Part shown: piece after piece, positions 41,340-53,211 of the stretch | Layout: every line of letters begins with the position of its first letter | Position numbering within the stretch: the stretch's first letter is position 1 | Assembly: GCA_022072505.1 (NCBI GenBank) | Contig: JAJVHU010000007.1 | Location: 109,959 to 173,958, forward strand | DNA length: 64,000 nt | Direction of reading: 5' to 3' | DNA from: Phycisphaerae bacterium | GTDB taxonomy: Bacteria; Planctomycetota; Phycisphaerae; UBA1845 | Made by a program: the position numbers and the translations under genes | Notes under the pieces: generated by a model | Seen by the model: only the letters and a program-made list of their open reading frames with translations | What the model was told of the DNA's origin: nothing | The model's database searches: none

Positions 41340-42497
41340 ATGAAGAAAAAGGTCATTGTTCTGGGCTGCGCCGGGTCGATCGGGCGAAGCAGCCTTGATG
41401 TCCTGGCGAATCTGTCCGACGACTGGGAGGTGGTCGGGCTGGCGACCGGGTCGCGGGTGGACATCCTGCTGGAGCAGGCGACCCGCTTCCGTCCGCGCGC
41501 GGTGGCGATCGCGGACGAGGCCCGCGCTGATGCGGCCCGTCGCGAGGGGACCGGGGTTTCGCGCGTGTTCACCGGACCGGGGGCGACGGTCGATCTGCTG
41601 GATGCGGTCGAGTGCGACTGTGTGATCGCGGCGATTTCGGGAGCGGCTTCGCTTCACGCGACCTTGCGCGCGGTCGAACTGGGCCGGCGGGTGGCGCTGG
41701 CGAACAAGGAAGCGCTGGTCGTGGCGGGCGGGCTGCTGACCGCGCTGGCGCAACGCACGGGCGCCGAGATCATCCCGGTGGACAGCGAGCACTCCGCCGT
41801 GTTTCAGGCGGTTCATGCGGGGCGGCCGGAGGACGTGCTGCGCATCATCCTGACCGCGTCGGGAGGACCGTTCCGGACCTGGTCCGCCGAAAGCATGCAG
41901 CGGATCACGCCTCAGGACGCGCTGGAGCATCCGACGTGGAGGATGGGACCGAAGATCACGATCGACTCGGCGACGATGATGAACAAGGCCCTGGAGGTGA
42001 TCGAGGCGCACTGGCTTTTCAACATGCCCGCGGACCGGATCGAAGTGGCGGTCCACCCGGAGTCGATCGTTCACTCGCTGGTCGAATTCAAGGACGGGTC
42101 GATGATGGCGCAGCTCGGGACGCCGGACATGCGCACGCCGATCCAGTACGCTCTGACGTATCCGGCCCGTCGCGCGTGTCCGTCGAAGCGCCTGGACTTG
42201 GCGGCGGTCGGCACGTTGACGTTCGAGGCGCCGGATCTCGACCGATTTCCGGCGCTGCGGTTCGGCTTTGAGGCGGCGCGGCGAGGAGGGACGTCAGGCG
42301 CGGCGCTGAACGCGGCGAACGAGGCCGCGGTCGAGTTGTTTCGGGAGGGGCGGATCGGGTTCGCGGACATCGCGGGGCTGACGGGACGGGTGATGGACGC
42401 GCACGCCTGGGAGGCGACGCCGGCGCTGGAGACGTTGCTGGCGGTCGACGCCTGGGCGCGGGACGAGGTGAGGAAATGCACGACTTCTCTGCGGTGA
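41340..42497 (+). CDS. dxr: 1-deoxy-D-xylulose 5-phosphate reductoisomerase
   Basis: 385 aa. NADPH-dependent second step of the MEP pathway to isoprenoid precursors. NADPH-binding VIVLGCAGSIGRSSLDVL (usually GSTGSIG), then ALANKEALVVAGGLL, the metal/substrate block EIIPVDSEHSAVFQ, LTASGGPFRTW, HPTWRMGPKITIDSATMMNK, HPESIVHSLVEFKDGSMMAQ and NAANEAAVELF. Length typical. The 3' end overlaps the site-2 protease gene by 22 bp, an arrangement (isoprenoid gene followed by rseP) known in many bacteria. Confidence 0.97.
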   Translation: MKKKVIVLGCAGSIGRSSLDVLANLSDDWEVVGLATGSRVDILLEQATRFRPRAVAIADEARADAARREGTGVSRVFTGPGATVDLLDAVECDCVIAAISGAASLHATLRAVELGRRVALANKEALVVAGGLLTALAQRTGAEIIPVDSEHSAVFQAVHAGRPEDVLRIILTASGGPFRTWSAESMQRITPQDALEHPTWRMGPKITIDSATMMNKALEVIEAHWLFNMPADRIEVAVHPESIVHSLVEFKDGSMMAQLGTPDMRTPIQYALTYPARRACPSKRLDLAAVGTLTFEAPDLDRFPALRFGFEAARRGGTSGAALNAANEAAVELFREGRIGFADIAGLTGRVMDAHAWEATPALETLLAVDAWARDEVRKCTTSLR

Positions 42498-44950
42498 TGA
42501 GCGTATTCGACGTCGACGGTCTGCTGCTCGGGCAAAGCATTCTCGCCCTGGTCTGGGACAAGGTCTGGCCGGTGCTGGCGATCTTCCTGGGGTTCTCGGT
42601 CATCATCTTCGTTCACGAGCTGGGGCACTTCGCGGTGGCGAAGTGGTGCGACGTGCGCGTCGAGAAATTCGCGATCGGCTTCGGGCGCGAGATCTGGGGT
42701 TTTACGCGCGGCGAGACGCGGTATTCGTTCAACCTCCTCCCGATGGGCGGGTACGTGAAGATGCTCGGACAGGAGGATTTCGACGACAAGACGCTCGAAC
42801 TGAAGGCGAAGAACGACCCCCGCTCCTTCGCCAACAAATCCGTCGGACAGCGCGCCGCCGTCGTCTCCGCCGGCGTCATCATGAACCTCATCTTCGCCTT
42901 CATCCTCTTCATGATCGTCTTCCTGGTCGGCATCGAGGCGAAGGTGCCGCGCATCGGACTGGTCATGCCCGACAGCCCCGCCGACCGCGCCGGGCTCCGC
43001 GCCGGCGACCTCGTCCGCGAAGTCAACGGCGCCGACATCCGCGACTGGATCGAAGTCGCCACCGGCGTCGCCCTCGCCCCGCCCTTCGAGCCCGTCGAGT
43101 TCTACGTCGACCGCGCGGGCGAACGCCTCGGACCGATCCTCGCCACGCCGGAGGACAACCCCCTCGTCGGGTATCAGACGATCGGCATTCAGCCGCCGAT
43201 GATCCGCAAGATCACGCAGGTTCCCCGCGAATTCGACGCCGCCGACGCGTCCCTCCCGCGCGTCGGCGACGAGCTGGTCGAGGTGGACGGCCAGCCCGTC
43301 ACGCCCGCCAACGTCAACGAGATGTTCGCCCTGCTGGCGCTGCGCGACTCGTTCGTCGTCGAACGCCGCGATCCGAAGAACCCCTCCGCCCCCGCACAGC
43401 GCGTCCCTGTGCGGATCGAACCGCAGATCCAGTTCATCTCCAGCGATCCGGGCGACCGCTACCTCGGCAATCTCCTCGGACTGATGCCGCTCGTGCGCCT
43501 CGACAACGTCATGCCGAAGCAGCGCGCGGCGATCGCCGGGCTGGACGAGGGCGACACGATTCTCATGTGGGACGACATTCAACATCCGACCCAGCGCCAG
43601 GTCATGCGCTCCACGCTGGACAACCCGGACCGGGACATCGCCTTCATCGTCCGCACCGCCGAAGGACGCACGCGCCACGGCTTTGTCCGCCCCGCCCCCG
43701 TGTCGAAAACCCGCGGAACGATCCAGGCGTGGGCTGAACCGACATCGGAATCCGGCGAGGGCGAGCCGAAGGCTCGGCTCGTGGACGTGCGTGCGAAAGG
43801 CGCCGCCGCGCGGGCGGGACTGGCGGAGGGAGATCTCGTCATGTCCTGGAACGACGAACGCTTCCCCACCGCTTACGACATCAACCGCGACATTGAGTTC
43901 CGCCGTGCAAGCACCGTCGAGTTGACCGTGCGCAAACCGGACGGACAGGAAGTCACGGCGCGGATCCCGATCGCGATGGGCGGCATGATTCAGGCCCTGC
44001 CGCAGTTGATCGCCCACGACAACCTCACCGTCGCCGGAGTCCTGCCCACCCTGGACGGGCGGCCTTCCCCCGCAGCCGTCGCCGGCATTCCCGCGGGCGC
44101 CGTGATGAAGCGTGTCGCCGGCCGGCCGGTCGTCACCTGGCGTCAGGTCATTCTTGCGTTCCGGGAGCACGCGGGGCGCACCGTCGAAGTCGAGTATGCG
44201 GTGAATGACCAGCGCTACACCGCCGCCTTGCCGATCCCGCCAACCCTGCGCGCCGCGCTTGCCGTCGGGTTGGAGGCGAATTTCGTCTCCGTTGCCGGTG
44301 AGTCGTGGACCGCCGTCACCTCCGTCAAAGGCACGCAGGACTACGCCGTCTCGCACGCCGAGGGTCTGGCGGCCCTGCTGCGGGAGAACGTCAACCGCGA
44401 AGTCGAAGTGCGCTTCCGCCGCACCCCCGCCGCCCCCGTCGAGTCCGCGCGCGTGACGATCACGCCGGACATGATCGACCCGTGGGACAGCCGGATCGCC
44501 TTCAAGGGCGAAATCTACGGCGACCTCGAGACGTTCATCCTCCGCGAGAGCAACCCGATCTCCGCCATCGAGCTGGGCATCCGCAAGACGCATGAGATGG
44601 TCATGCAGGTGTATCAGACGATCGACCGGATGGCGTTCTCGCGCAGCATCAGCGCGGACTCGATCTCCGGTCCGGTGGGCATCGTCTCCCTCGGAGGGAA
44701 CGTCGCCCGCCGCGGGACGATGCAGCTCCTCTTCTTCCTCGCGGTGCTCTCCGCCAACCTCGCGGTGATCAACTTCCTCCCGCTCCCGATCGTGGACGGC
44801 GGTCTGATGGTCTTCCTCCTCATCGAGAAGATCAAGGGCAGCCCCGTCAACATGAAAGTCCAGGTCATCACCCAGACCGTCGGCATCATCCTCATCGTCA
44901 CCGCCTTCCTCTATGTGACGTTCAACGACGTGGTGAGGTTGTTCAACTGA
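42476..44950 (+). CDS. rseP: RseP-type site-2 membrane metalloprotease, enlarged
   Basis: 824 aa. Intramembrane zinc protease with the HExxH motif VHELGH (His47, Glu48, His51), RYSFNLLPMGGYVKMLG, RAAVVSAGVIMNLIFAFILF, and the C-terminal second motif NFLPLPIVDGG. In other bacteria RseP cleaves anti-sigma factors. Typical family members are about 420-480 aa with one or two PDZ domains; here the middle (about residues 155-690) contains at least four PDZ-like units, for example DRAGLRAGDLVREVNGADI, RVGDELVEVDGQPV, IAGLDEGDTILMW and RAGLAEGDLVMSWNDE. The start overlaps dxr. The ECF/anti-sigma pair at 12 kb could be a client, but nothing here shows it. Confidence 0.93.
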   Translation: MHDFSAVMSVFDVDGLLLGQSILALVWDKVWPVLAIFLGFSVIIFVHELGHFAVAKWCDVRVEKFAIGFGREIWGFTRGETRYSFNLLPMGGYVKMLGQEDFDDKTLELKAKNDPRSFANKSVGQRAAVVSAGVIMNLIFAFILFMIVFLVGIEAKVPRIGLVMPDSPADRAGLRAGDLVREVNGADIRDWIEVATGVALAPPFEPVEFYVDRAGERLGPILATPEDNPLVGYQTIGIQPPMIRKITQVPREFDAADASLPRVGDELVEVDGQPVTPANVNEMFALLALRDSFVVERRDPKNPSAPAQRVPVRIEPQIQFISSDPGDRYLGNLLGLMPLVRLDNVMPKQRAAIAGLDEGDTILMWDDIQHPTQRQVMRSTLDNPDRDIAFIVRTAEGRTRHGFVRPAPVSKTRGTIQAWAEPTSESGEGEPKARLVDVRAKGAAARAGLAEGDLVMSWNDERFPTAYDINRDIEFRRASTVELTVRKPDGQEVTARIPIAMGGMIQALPQLIAHDNLTVAGVLPTLDGRPSPAAVAGIPAGAVMKRVAGRPVVTWRQVILAFREHAGRTVEVEYAVNDQRYTAALPIPPTLRAALAVGLEANFVSVAGESWTAVTSVKGTQDYAVSHAEGLAALLRENVNREVEVRFRRTPAAPVESARVTITPDMIDPWDSRIAFKGEIYGDLETFILRESNPISAIELGIRKTHEMVMQVYQTIDRMAFSRSISADSISGPVGIVSLGGNVARRGTMQLLFFLAVLSANLAVINFLPLPIVDGGLMVFLLIEKIKGSPVNMKVQVITQTVGIILIVTAFLYVTFNDVVRLFN

Positions 44951-44953
44951 GCC

Positions 44954-44983
44954 CGGTGATTCGGGTGATTCCGGTGATTCCGG
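44954..44983 (+). repeat. short tandem repeat after rseP
   Basis: Three imperfect copies of a ~10-bp unit (CGGTGATTCG, GGTGATTCCG, GTGATTCCGG) directly after the stop. The remainder of the 210-bp gap to ligA shows no terminator with a T-run. Confidence 0.6.
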
Positions 44984-45160
44984 TCATTTGAAGTTCGACA
45001 GATGCGTTTGCGCCGAAAGGCCCGGCTCCGAAGGGGCGTCGGTGCGCCCCCGCTCGTCGTCCCCGCGCCGTTTCAGCGCACAAACGTCCCGCCGCAGGAA
45101 CCCTTCTTCATGAACACGAATCCGGTCACCCCCGGGGAAATCAAATCGCGGCAACAATCC

Positions 45161-47637
<2,477 letters not shown>

Positions 47638-47645
<8 letters not shown>

Positions 47646-48744
47646 GTTCGTCGTCCTCTTGTCGTTCAGATTGCCTCGCCCCCGGAGACGTTCTTTCCAA
47701 CGTCGGGCGATCTTCCTTTAACTGCAGCCACGCCTGCACCACGACGCGCATCAGAAGGTACGTGACCACCAGCAGCAGCGGAGTGCGGTATTTCCAGACC
47801 CAGCGCTCCACCCGCTCCACCAGCGACTCCCGGTGCGCCGACACCCGCTGTCCGAGCAGAAACCGCGCCAGGTCGTCGTGCAACGCCTGCGCCGAAGGAT
47901 AGCGCCGCCCGGCGTCCGCATCGAGCGCCCGAAGGCACGCAGCCTCCAGCGCCCGGGCGATCGACCGGTCATGCACGCGCGGCGGAACGATCGCCGCCGA
48001 CGTGACGGCGTCCGCGTGCGGCGCGCGCCCCGTCAGCAGGCAATACAGAATCGCCCCCAGTCCGTAAACGTCGGTGCGCTCGTCCAGCCCCCCGGCCTCG
48101 CCGCGCGATTGCTCGGGAGACATGTACCCCGACGTCCCGATCACCGCGCCGCACGACGTGGCCTGTGAAGGAGGCAGGCCCGCCACGGTCGCGTCCGTCG
48201 TCTCCGCCGCAAGGGCCGATCCGGTCGGCGACACCGCCTTGGCGACGCCCCAGTCCAGCACCAGCACCTCTCCGAACTCGCCGACCATCACGTTCTCGGG
48301 TTTCAGATCCCGGTGCAAAACGCCTTGCGAATGTGCGAACGCCACCGCTTCGCACACCCGCATGAGAATCCGGATGCGCTCCGCCACCGGCAGCGCGTCA
48401 CCCGCCAGCGCGTCGAGCCGCCGCCCCTCGACCAGCTTCATGATGCAATACAGACGCCCGTCCGGAAGCCGCCCCGCATCGTGGATCGGAACGATCCCCG
48501 GGTGCTCAAGCTGCGCGAGGATCCGCGCCTCCCGCAACATCCGCTCCGCCACCTCCTGGGGCAATCCGTCGTTGACCACCTTGAGCGCGACCTGCCGCCC
48601 CAGCAACCGGTCCTCGACCCGGTATACATTGCCCATCCCCCCGCGTCCGATGCGCGCGAGCACCTCATAACGGGGATCCCCGAGGTCGGGGCGGTCCGCC
48701 ACGCCGCGAAGATGCTCCAGCAAGGCGTCGTTGAGGAAGGACAT
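47638..48744 (-). CDS. membrane-anchored Ser/Thr protein kinase
   Basis: 368 aa from the ATG at 48744 (MSFLNDALLEHLRG). Complete Hanks-type kinase: GRGGMGNVYRVED glycine loop, Lys55 in VALKVV, HRDLKPENV with catalytic Asp146, metal-binding DWG (Asp164, in place of DFG), GTSGYMSPEQ as the P+1 region, and DVYGLGAILYCLLTG. One TM at about 320-340 (TPLLLVVTYLLMRVVVQAW) is followed by a short charged tail of about 25 residues; no extracytoplasmic sensor domain is present. Such kinases are numerous in Planctomycetes. It lies between the DUF1549/1553 gene (86 bp upstream) and the small membrane protein (overlap). Confidence 0.93.
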
Positions 48745-48830
48745 CGGTCCGGCGTTGAATCCCTCAGGGGTTGCAACCGGGCCACGCGGCGTGCAGCCCA
48801 CCGCCAGGCGACGGTCGCGCTCTGCGCACG

Positions 48831-51305
48831 TCAATGATTGAAGATGAACTCGGTCGAGTTGAGGATCGCCCAGTACAAATCCTCCAGCGCCTGCCGCTTG
48901 TCCGGCGCGGCGTCGTACGCGGATCGCAGCGCTGCGCGCTCCGTGTCCGTCGGACGCCGGCACAACGCCGACAGGTACGCCTCGTCCAGGACCGCGTCAA
49001 ACGGCGTTCCCGCCGCCGCATGTTGAGCGACCTTCCCGCCCGGATCGGACAGCTTCGACGTCAGCGTCGCCCCGTTGATCAGGTGCAGCGCCTGCGACAG
49101 CGTCGGTTCGTCGCGCCGCTCGCACGTGCAGGCCGACAACCGCGCCGGCCTGCCGAACACGCTCAGGAAGAAACTCCCCGACTGCGCGTCCGCCACCTGA
49201 GTCGCTCTCGATCCGGACGGAAGCCCCGCGAACTTCTCCGGAACCTGCGTCACTTGGCAGACCGCGTCCAGCAACACTTCCGCCGGAAGCCGCCGCACCG
49301 CCGCGTGTGAGAAGTTCCGCTCATCCGCCGCGTTCGTCGCGTTCGCCTCCGACGACGCCTGATACGTCGCCGACGTGCAGATCAGCCGCACCAGTCCGCG
49401 CAGATCATACCCCGACTCGACGAAGCGCCTCGCCAGATCCGCACGAAGCTGAGGATGAGACGGTGGATTGCTGACCCGGACGTCGTCCGGCGGATCCACC
49501 AGCCCGCGCCCGAAGAAGTGCGCCCAGACCCGGTCCACGAAACTCGACGCGAAGTAAGGGTTGTCCGGCGCCGTCAACCACTCCGCCAGCGCCGCCCGCC
49601 GGTCCCGACCCGCGACCTCCGGCGTCTGCCCGCCCAGAAACCGCGGACGCATCGCCTGACCGGTGCGCGCGTGCGCCACTTCGCCTCCGCCCGTGTTGTA
49701 CACGACCGTTTCGCGCGGGTCGTCCGGGCTTTTGCGCCCCACCTGGGCGAAGAACGCCGCGAATCCGTAGTAATCATCCTGCGTCCAGCGCTCGAAGGGG
49801 TGGTTGTGACATTGCGCGCACTGAATCCGAATGCCCGCGAACACCTGCGCGACGTGCTCCGCCATCAACGTCGGGCTGGTCTCCACCAGGTGGAAGTTCG
49901 TCGCCGGGTTGCTGAAATTGCCCCCCTCCGCCGTCAGCAGCTCGCGCACCAGCCGGTCGATCGGAACGTTGTCGCGCAGCGCCTCGCGAAGCCAGTCATT
50001 GTACGAATGCATCGCCTTGAAGCTCAGGCGCTTCGACCCGGACTCGATCCGCAGCAGCTCCGCCCACTTCATCGCCCACACATCGACGAATTCCGGACGC
50101 GTCAGCAGGCGGTCGATCAGGTCCGCACGCTTCGTGGGCGACGGATCGGCAAGGAACGTGGTCGTCTCCTCGACGCTCGGCAGCACTCCCAGCACGTCGA
50201 GATACGCTCTCCGCACGAAGGTCTCATCCGACGCCGGTCCCGACGGGAGAACCTGCATCGTCCGCAGCTTCGCGTAGATCGCCTCGTCCACCGGGTGAGA
50301 CGTCGGCGGCACGGTCCACGCATAACCCGACCCCTCGCCGAGCACCAGCAACTGCGTCACCACCGCGAACGACCCGAACCGGGCCATCACGTACGCCTCT
50401 CCCTTCTGCCCGGAAAGCACCCGCCCCTGCGCCGACACCGTCGCCGAAAGCGGATCCGACGAGTCGTACACCGCCAGCGACGTTACGTCCCGGTCCGTCC
50501 CGTCCGAGTACGTCGCCCGCACGATCAGTTGCTGCGGAACCCCCGTCCCGACAAGCACGCACCGTGACGGCAGGAGTTCGACGCCCGTCAACGTCGGGGT
50601 GTCCGCCAGGTCATCCGGCGCACGCTCCTCGATCCACCGCTGGATCGTCGCGGACAACTCGCCTTCGGACGCAAGCCGCTGACCGCCGCCGTGCTCCGCC
50701 TCCCCCAGCGGCTTCCGCAGCAACAGGCTCGCCCGAGGATGAGCCAGTTCAATGCGGCGGGTGCTCATGTCCCGCGTCAGGCTGACGTAGTCCTTCTCCG
50801 GCTCAAATCCGAAAAGCGAGAGTCGGAACCCCTCCTTCCCCTCCGCGCTGCCGTGACACCCGCCGGTGTTGCACCCGGCCTTCATGAACACCGGGAGCAC
50901 GTCGTTGCGGAAACTCGTCCGGGGACGCATCGTCGCGTGGCTCACCCGGATCGGAAGGGCGACGGTCTGCCCCGCGCCTTCGATGTGCAGCGTCCCCTCG
51001 CCGTCGGACACCGGCTCGATCCGCGGCGCCTCGACGCCCGCTGGATCGGTCACGATCCGCGCAAGCCCCGGCGGTTCGATCCGCATTCCCGACATCGCGG
51101 ACACGTCCACCGTCCGCCCGTCCGGATGCTCGGCAACCACGACGATCCGCTGCACGTCAGCCGCATGTTCCAGGCGGACGGCCGACGGATAAACCACGAC
51201 GCGCACCCCGTCCGGAGAACCGCTGCTCCCGGTTCGGATCGCCGCCGACTCCGCGCCGGCATAGACCGGCAACGCCCACGCGATAACGGTCGCGGCGAGC
51301 CGCAT
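48831..51305 (-). CDS. planctomycete DUF1549/DUF1553 protein with cytochrome-like motif
   Basis: 824 aa from the ATG at 51305 (MRLAATVIAWALPVYAGAES), which gives a signal peptide. Order: beta-rich Big-like N-terminus (VVVYPSAVRLEHAADVQRI; VSHATMRPRTSFRND), a CNTGGCHGSAEGKEGFRLSL block (CX4CH), a second Big-like part (VELLPSRCVLVGTGVPQQL), DUF1549 (RRAYLDVLGVLPSVEE; RPEFVDVWAMKWAELL), CAQCHNHPFERWTQDDYYGF (CxxCH) and DUF1553 (WLTAPDNPYFASSFVDRVWAH; RRLPAEVLLDAVCQVT). These exported proteins are hallmarks of Planctomycetes and Verrucomicrobia and usually pair with a DUF1501 gene, which is missing here. Role unknown; polysaccharide breakdown has been suggested. Confidence 0.93.
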   Translation of the reverse strand: MRLAATVIAWALPVYAGAESAAIRTGSSGSPDGVRVVVYPSAVRLEHAADVQRIVVVAEHPDGRTVDVSAMSGMRIEPPGLARIVTDPAGVEAPRIEPVSDGEGTLHIEGAGQTVALPIRVSHATMRPRTSFRNDVLPVFMKAGCNTGGCHGSAEGKEGFRLSLFGFEPEKDYVSLTRDMSTRRIELAHPRASLLLRKPLGEAEHGGGQRLASEGELSATIQRWIEERAPDDLADTPTLTGVELLPSRCVLVGTGVPQQLIVRATYSDGTDRDVTSLAVYDSSDPLSATVSAQGRVLSGQKGEAYVMARFGSFAVVTQLLVLGEGSGYAWTVPPTSHPVDEAIYAKLRTMQVLPSGPASDETFVRRAYLDVLGVLPSVEETTTFLADPSPTKRADLIDRLLTRPEFVDVWAMKWAELLRIESGSKRLSFKAMHSYNDWLREALRDNVPIDRLVRELLTAEGGNFSNPATNFHLVETSPTLMAEHVAQVFAGIRIQCAQCHNHPFERWTQDDYYGFAAFFAQVGRKSPDDPRETVVYNTGGGEVAHARTGQAMRPRFLGGQTPEVAGRDRRAALAEWLTAPDNPYFASSFVDRVWAHFFGRGLVDPPDDVRVSNPPSHPQLRADLARRFVESGYDLRGLVRLICTSATYQASSEANATNAADERNFSHAAVRRLPAEVLLDAVCQVTQVPEKFAGLPSGSRATQVADAQSGSFFLSVFGRPARLSACTCERRDEPTLSQALHLINGATLTSKLSDPGGKVAQHAAAGTPFDAVLDEAYLSALCRRPTDTERAALRSAYDAAPDKRQALEDLYWAILNSTEFIFNH

Positions 51306-51341
51306 TCTTGATTTTCGCTGTCGGTTCCTCACTTCGAGGTC

Positions 51342-51347
51342 AGTATA
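51342..51347 (-). promoter_or_regulatory. candidate -10 box for the DUF1549/1553 gene
   Basis: On the minus strand TATACT (five of six consensus positions), about 37 bases ahead of the ATG at 51305. The region 17 bases upstream reads TTCGGC, a weak -35. It lies in the 350-bp divergent gap 51306-51655. Confidence 0.45.
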
Positions 51348-51454
51348 ACGGCCCAACCCGCCTCGCCGAACCGACCTCTGTCGCTTTTCAACCGACCGGA
51401 TATCCCGGAACCCGCGCGATCCACCCCTCCACCCCTCCTCGGGTCTGACACTCC

Positions 51455-51483
51455 TTGACAAACCCCCCCGGGATCACAAAGAT
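51455..51483 (+). promoter_or_regulatory. candidate promoter for the coiled-coil/BRCT-like gene
   Basis: A perfect TTGACA at 51455-51460 and a weak -10 (AAAGAT, 51478-51483) at 17 bp spacing in the same divergent gap. The leader would be about 165 nt. Otherwise the gap shows nothing I recognise. Confidence 0.35.
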
Positions 51484-51655
51484 CGCGCTTTTCATTCATT
51501 CTGAACTGCCCGCTCGAAAACGGAGAGCGGCAGGGCGGCGGCGGGACGGGGGGACTTAAGCGAAGGCGACTGCGGGTGAACGCGACGGCGGCGCAGGGTC
51601 CGACGCATTTCCCCAGGTTCCCGGTGATGATCTTACGAAGCGGAGGCCTTGGACG

Positions 51656-53071
51656 ATGGCAAGAGCGCAGCAGCGCGGCGTGAGCGGGGTGACGATCGGC
51701 TTGATCGTTTTTGCGGCATTGTTCCTGACCTCGACCGTTTTCCTCGTCATCCTTTATACCGATCAGGAGAAGCTCCGGCAGGAGGCCGACAGCCTCCGCG
51801 AACGCAAAGAGCGGGCCGTCTCGGCGGCAGAGGAGAACTCACTCACCCTCCTCCGCAGCGCCAAAACCGACGGACCGACGATGGTCGCTTTGATGGAGGA
51901 AGCCCGCTCGACGACCGCTCGGATCGCCGCCGGAGTGGCGGAGGACGATCCGGCCGCGATCCAGACCAAGGTCGCCGCGTTCATGAAGCGACTGCAGACC
52001 GACCAGGTCGTCGCCGACTCGGGGCAGTTCGCCGATCTGTCGCTTCTGGCGTCGTTGGAGCGCATGTATGAACTTTATCGCAACGAGAACAGCCTGCGCG
52101 CCGAAGCCGAGAAACGCGCGGCCGATCTCAGCACCCGCGTCGACTCCGCCATCGCGGAGAACACGACGCACAAGACCGGATTCGACGACCAGGTCAAGGC
52201 GCTCGAGGCAAAGCTGGCCGACTGTCAGTCCTCCCGAGACTTGCTCGATTCCGCCCATCGCGCCAAGGTCGCCGATTTCGAGCAGAGTCTGACGAAGCTC
52301 CGCGCCGACATGAACGCCGCCGTCACCGACGAGCGACAGCAGAAATCCGGCTGGCAGCAGCGTTACGCCGAACTGATCAGCCGCTACACCGACCTTCAGA
52401 CCCGCCTCGGCTCGCTCCAGGTTTCGCCGGGAGAGAACGTGACCGCCCGGCAGCCCGACGGCCGCGTGCTCAAGGCCGTCGTCGGCGACGACGCCGTCTA
52501 CGTCAATCTGGGCGCGCGCGACGCTCTCGTCCTCGGGATGGAGTTCGCCGTGTATTCCGCCGGCGGAGGAATCCCCGCGGACGGACGCGCCAAGGCGCGC
52601 ATCCGCGTCGAGGCGATTCATGAGTCCTCCGCCGAGTGCCGCGTCATGCAGGTCGCGCGCAACGAGACGATCAACGAGGGCGACCTCATCGCCAACCCGA
52701 TCTTCGATCGCAACCGCCCGCTCAGCTTCGTCGTCGTCGGCGATTTCGACATCGACCGCAACGGCGAGACCGACGGCGGAGGTGAGTTCCCCGTCGAAGC
52801 CCTGGTCAAGGACTGGGGCGGAACCGTCACCACCGAACTCACCGCCCTGACCGACTTCGTCATCGTCGGACTCGCGCCGCGGGTTCCGCCCGCGACCGGT
52901 TCCGCGGACGCCGCGGACCGCGCCAAAGCCGCGCAACTTCGCCGCGACCGTTATGATAAGATGATCGAAAGCGCGAAAACGCTTTCCGTGCCGGTTCTCA
53001 CTCAGGACGTGTTCCTGCACTTCCTCGGCTACGCCGGGAGGAGCGGCGGTCCGCAACTCGCGGCTCAGTAG
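51656..53071 (+). CDS. membrane coiled-coil protein with BRCT-like C-terminus
   Basis: 471 aa. One N-terminal TM (about 12-33, VTIGLIVFAALFLTSTVFLV) is followed by a long coiled coil (about 35-265; DQEKLRQEADSLRERKERAV, DDQVKALEAKLADCQSSRDL), a small beta domain about 275-355 (VLKAVVGDDAVYVNLGARDA, VLGMEFAVYSAGG, INEGDLIANPIF) like the glycine-rich barrels at the end of FlgT-type proteins, and a final stretch (SFVVVGDFDIDRNGE, VEALVKDWGGTVTTELTALT, DFVIVGLAP, VPVLTQDVFLHFLGY) that follows the BRCT pattern of strand, helix, GG turn and T-D-hydrophobic-V-hydrophobic-G strand. BRCT domains are normally cytoplasmic DNA-repair modules, so their presence behind a membrane anchor is odd. GGAGG lies 11 bases before the ATG. 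Function unknown. Confidence 0.75.
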   Translation: MARAQQRGVSGVTIGLIVFAALFLTSTVFLVILYTDQEKLRQEADSLRERKERAVSAAEENSLTLLRSAKTDGPTMVALMEEARSTTARIAAGVAEDDPAAIQTKVAAFMKRLQTDQVVADSGQFADLSLLASLERMYELYRNENSLRAEAEKRAADLSTRVDSAIAENTTHKTGFDDQVKALEAKLADCQSSRDLLDSAHRAKVADFEQSLTKLRADMNAAVTDERQQKSGWQQRYAELISRYTDLQTRLGSLQVSPGENVTARQPDGRVLKAVVGDDAVYVNLGARDALVLGMEFAVYSAGGGIPADGRAKARIRVEAIHESSAECRVMQVARNETINEGDLIANPIFDRNRPLSFVVVGDFDIDRNGETDGGGEFPVEALVKDWGGTVTTELTALTDFVIVGLAPRVPPATGSADAADRAKAAQLRRDRYDKMIESAKTLSVPVLTQDVFLHFLGYAGRSGGPQLAAQ

Positions 53072-53211
53072 TTCGGCGGGCTTCGGGCACCGGCCCGCGA
53101 CCTGACAAGGGGGAGGTCTCTCGTGCGACTCGTACAGCGCGGGCGTGGACGGGCGGCTCGTCCACGCCGGGTTTCGCGCAAGCGCTGGCCGATCCGGCAG
53201 AGAGGGGAATA

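Noticed and set aside
42071..44593. 840-codon minus-strand frame
   Set aside because: Antisense to dxr and rseP; both have complete catalytic motifs on the plus strand.
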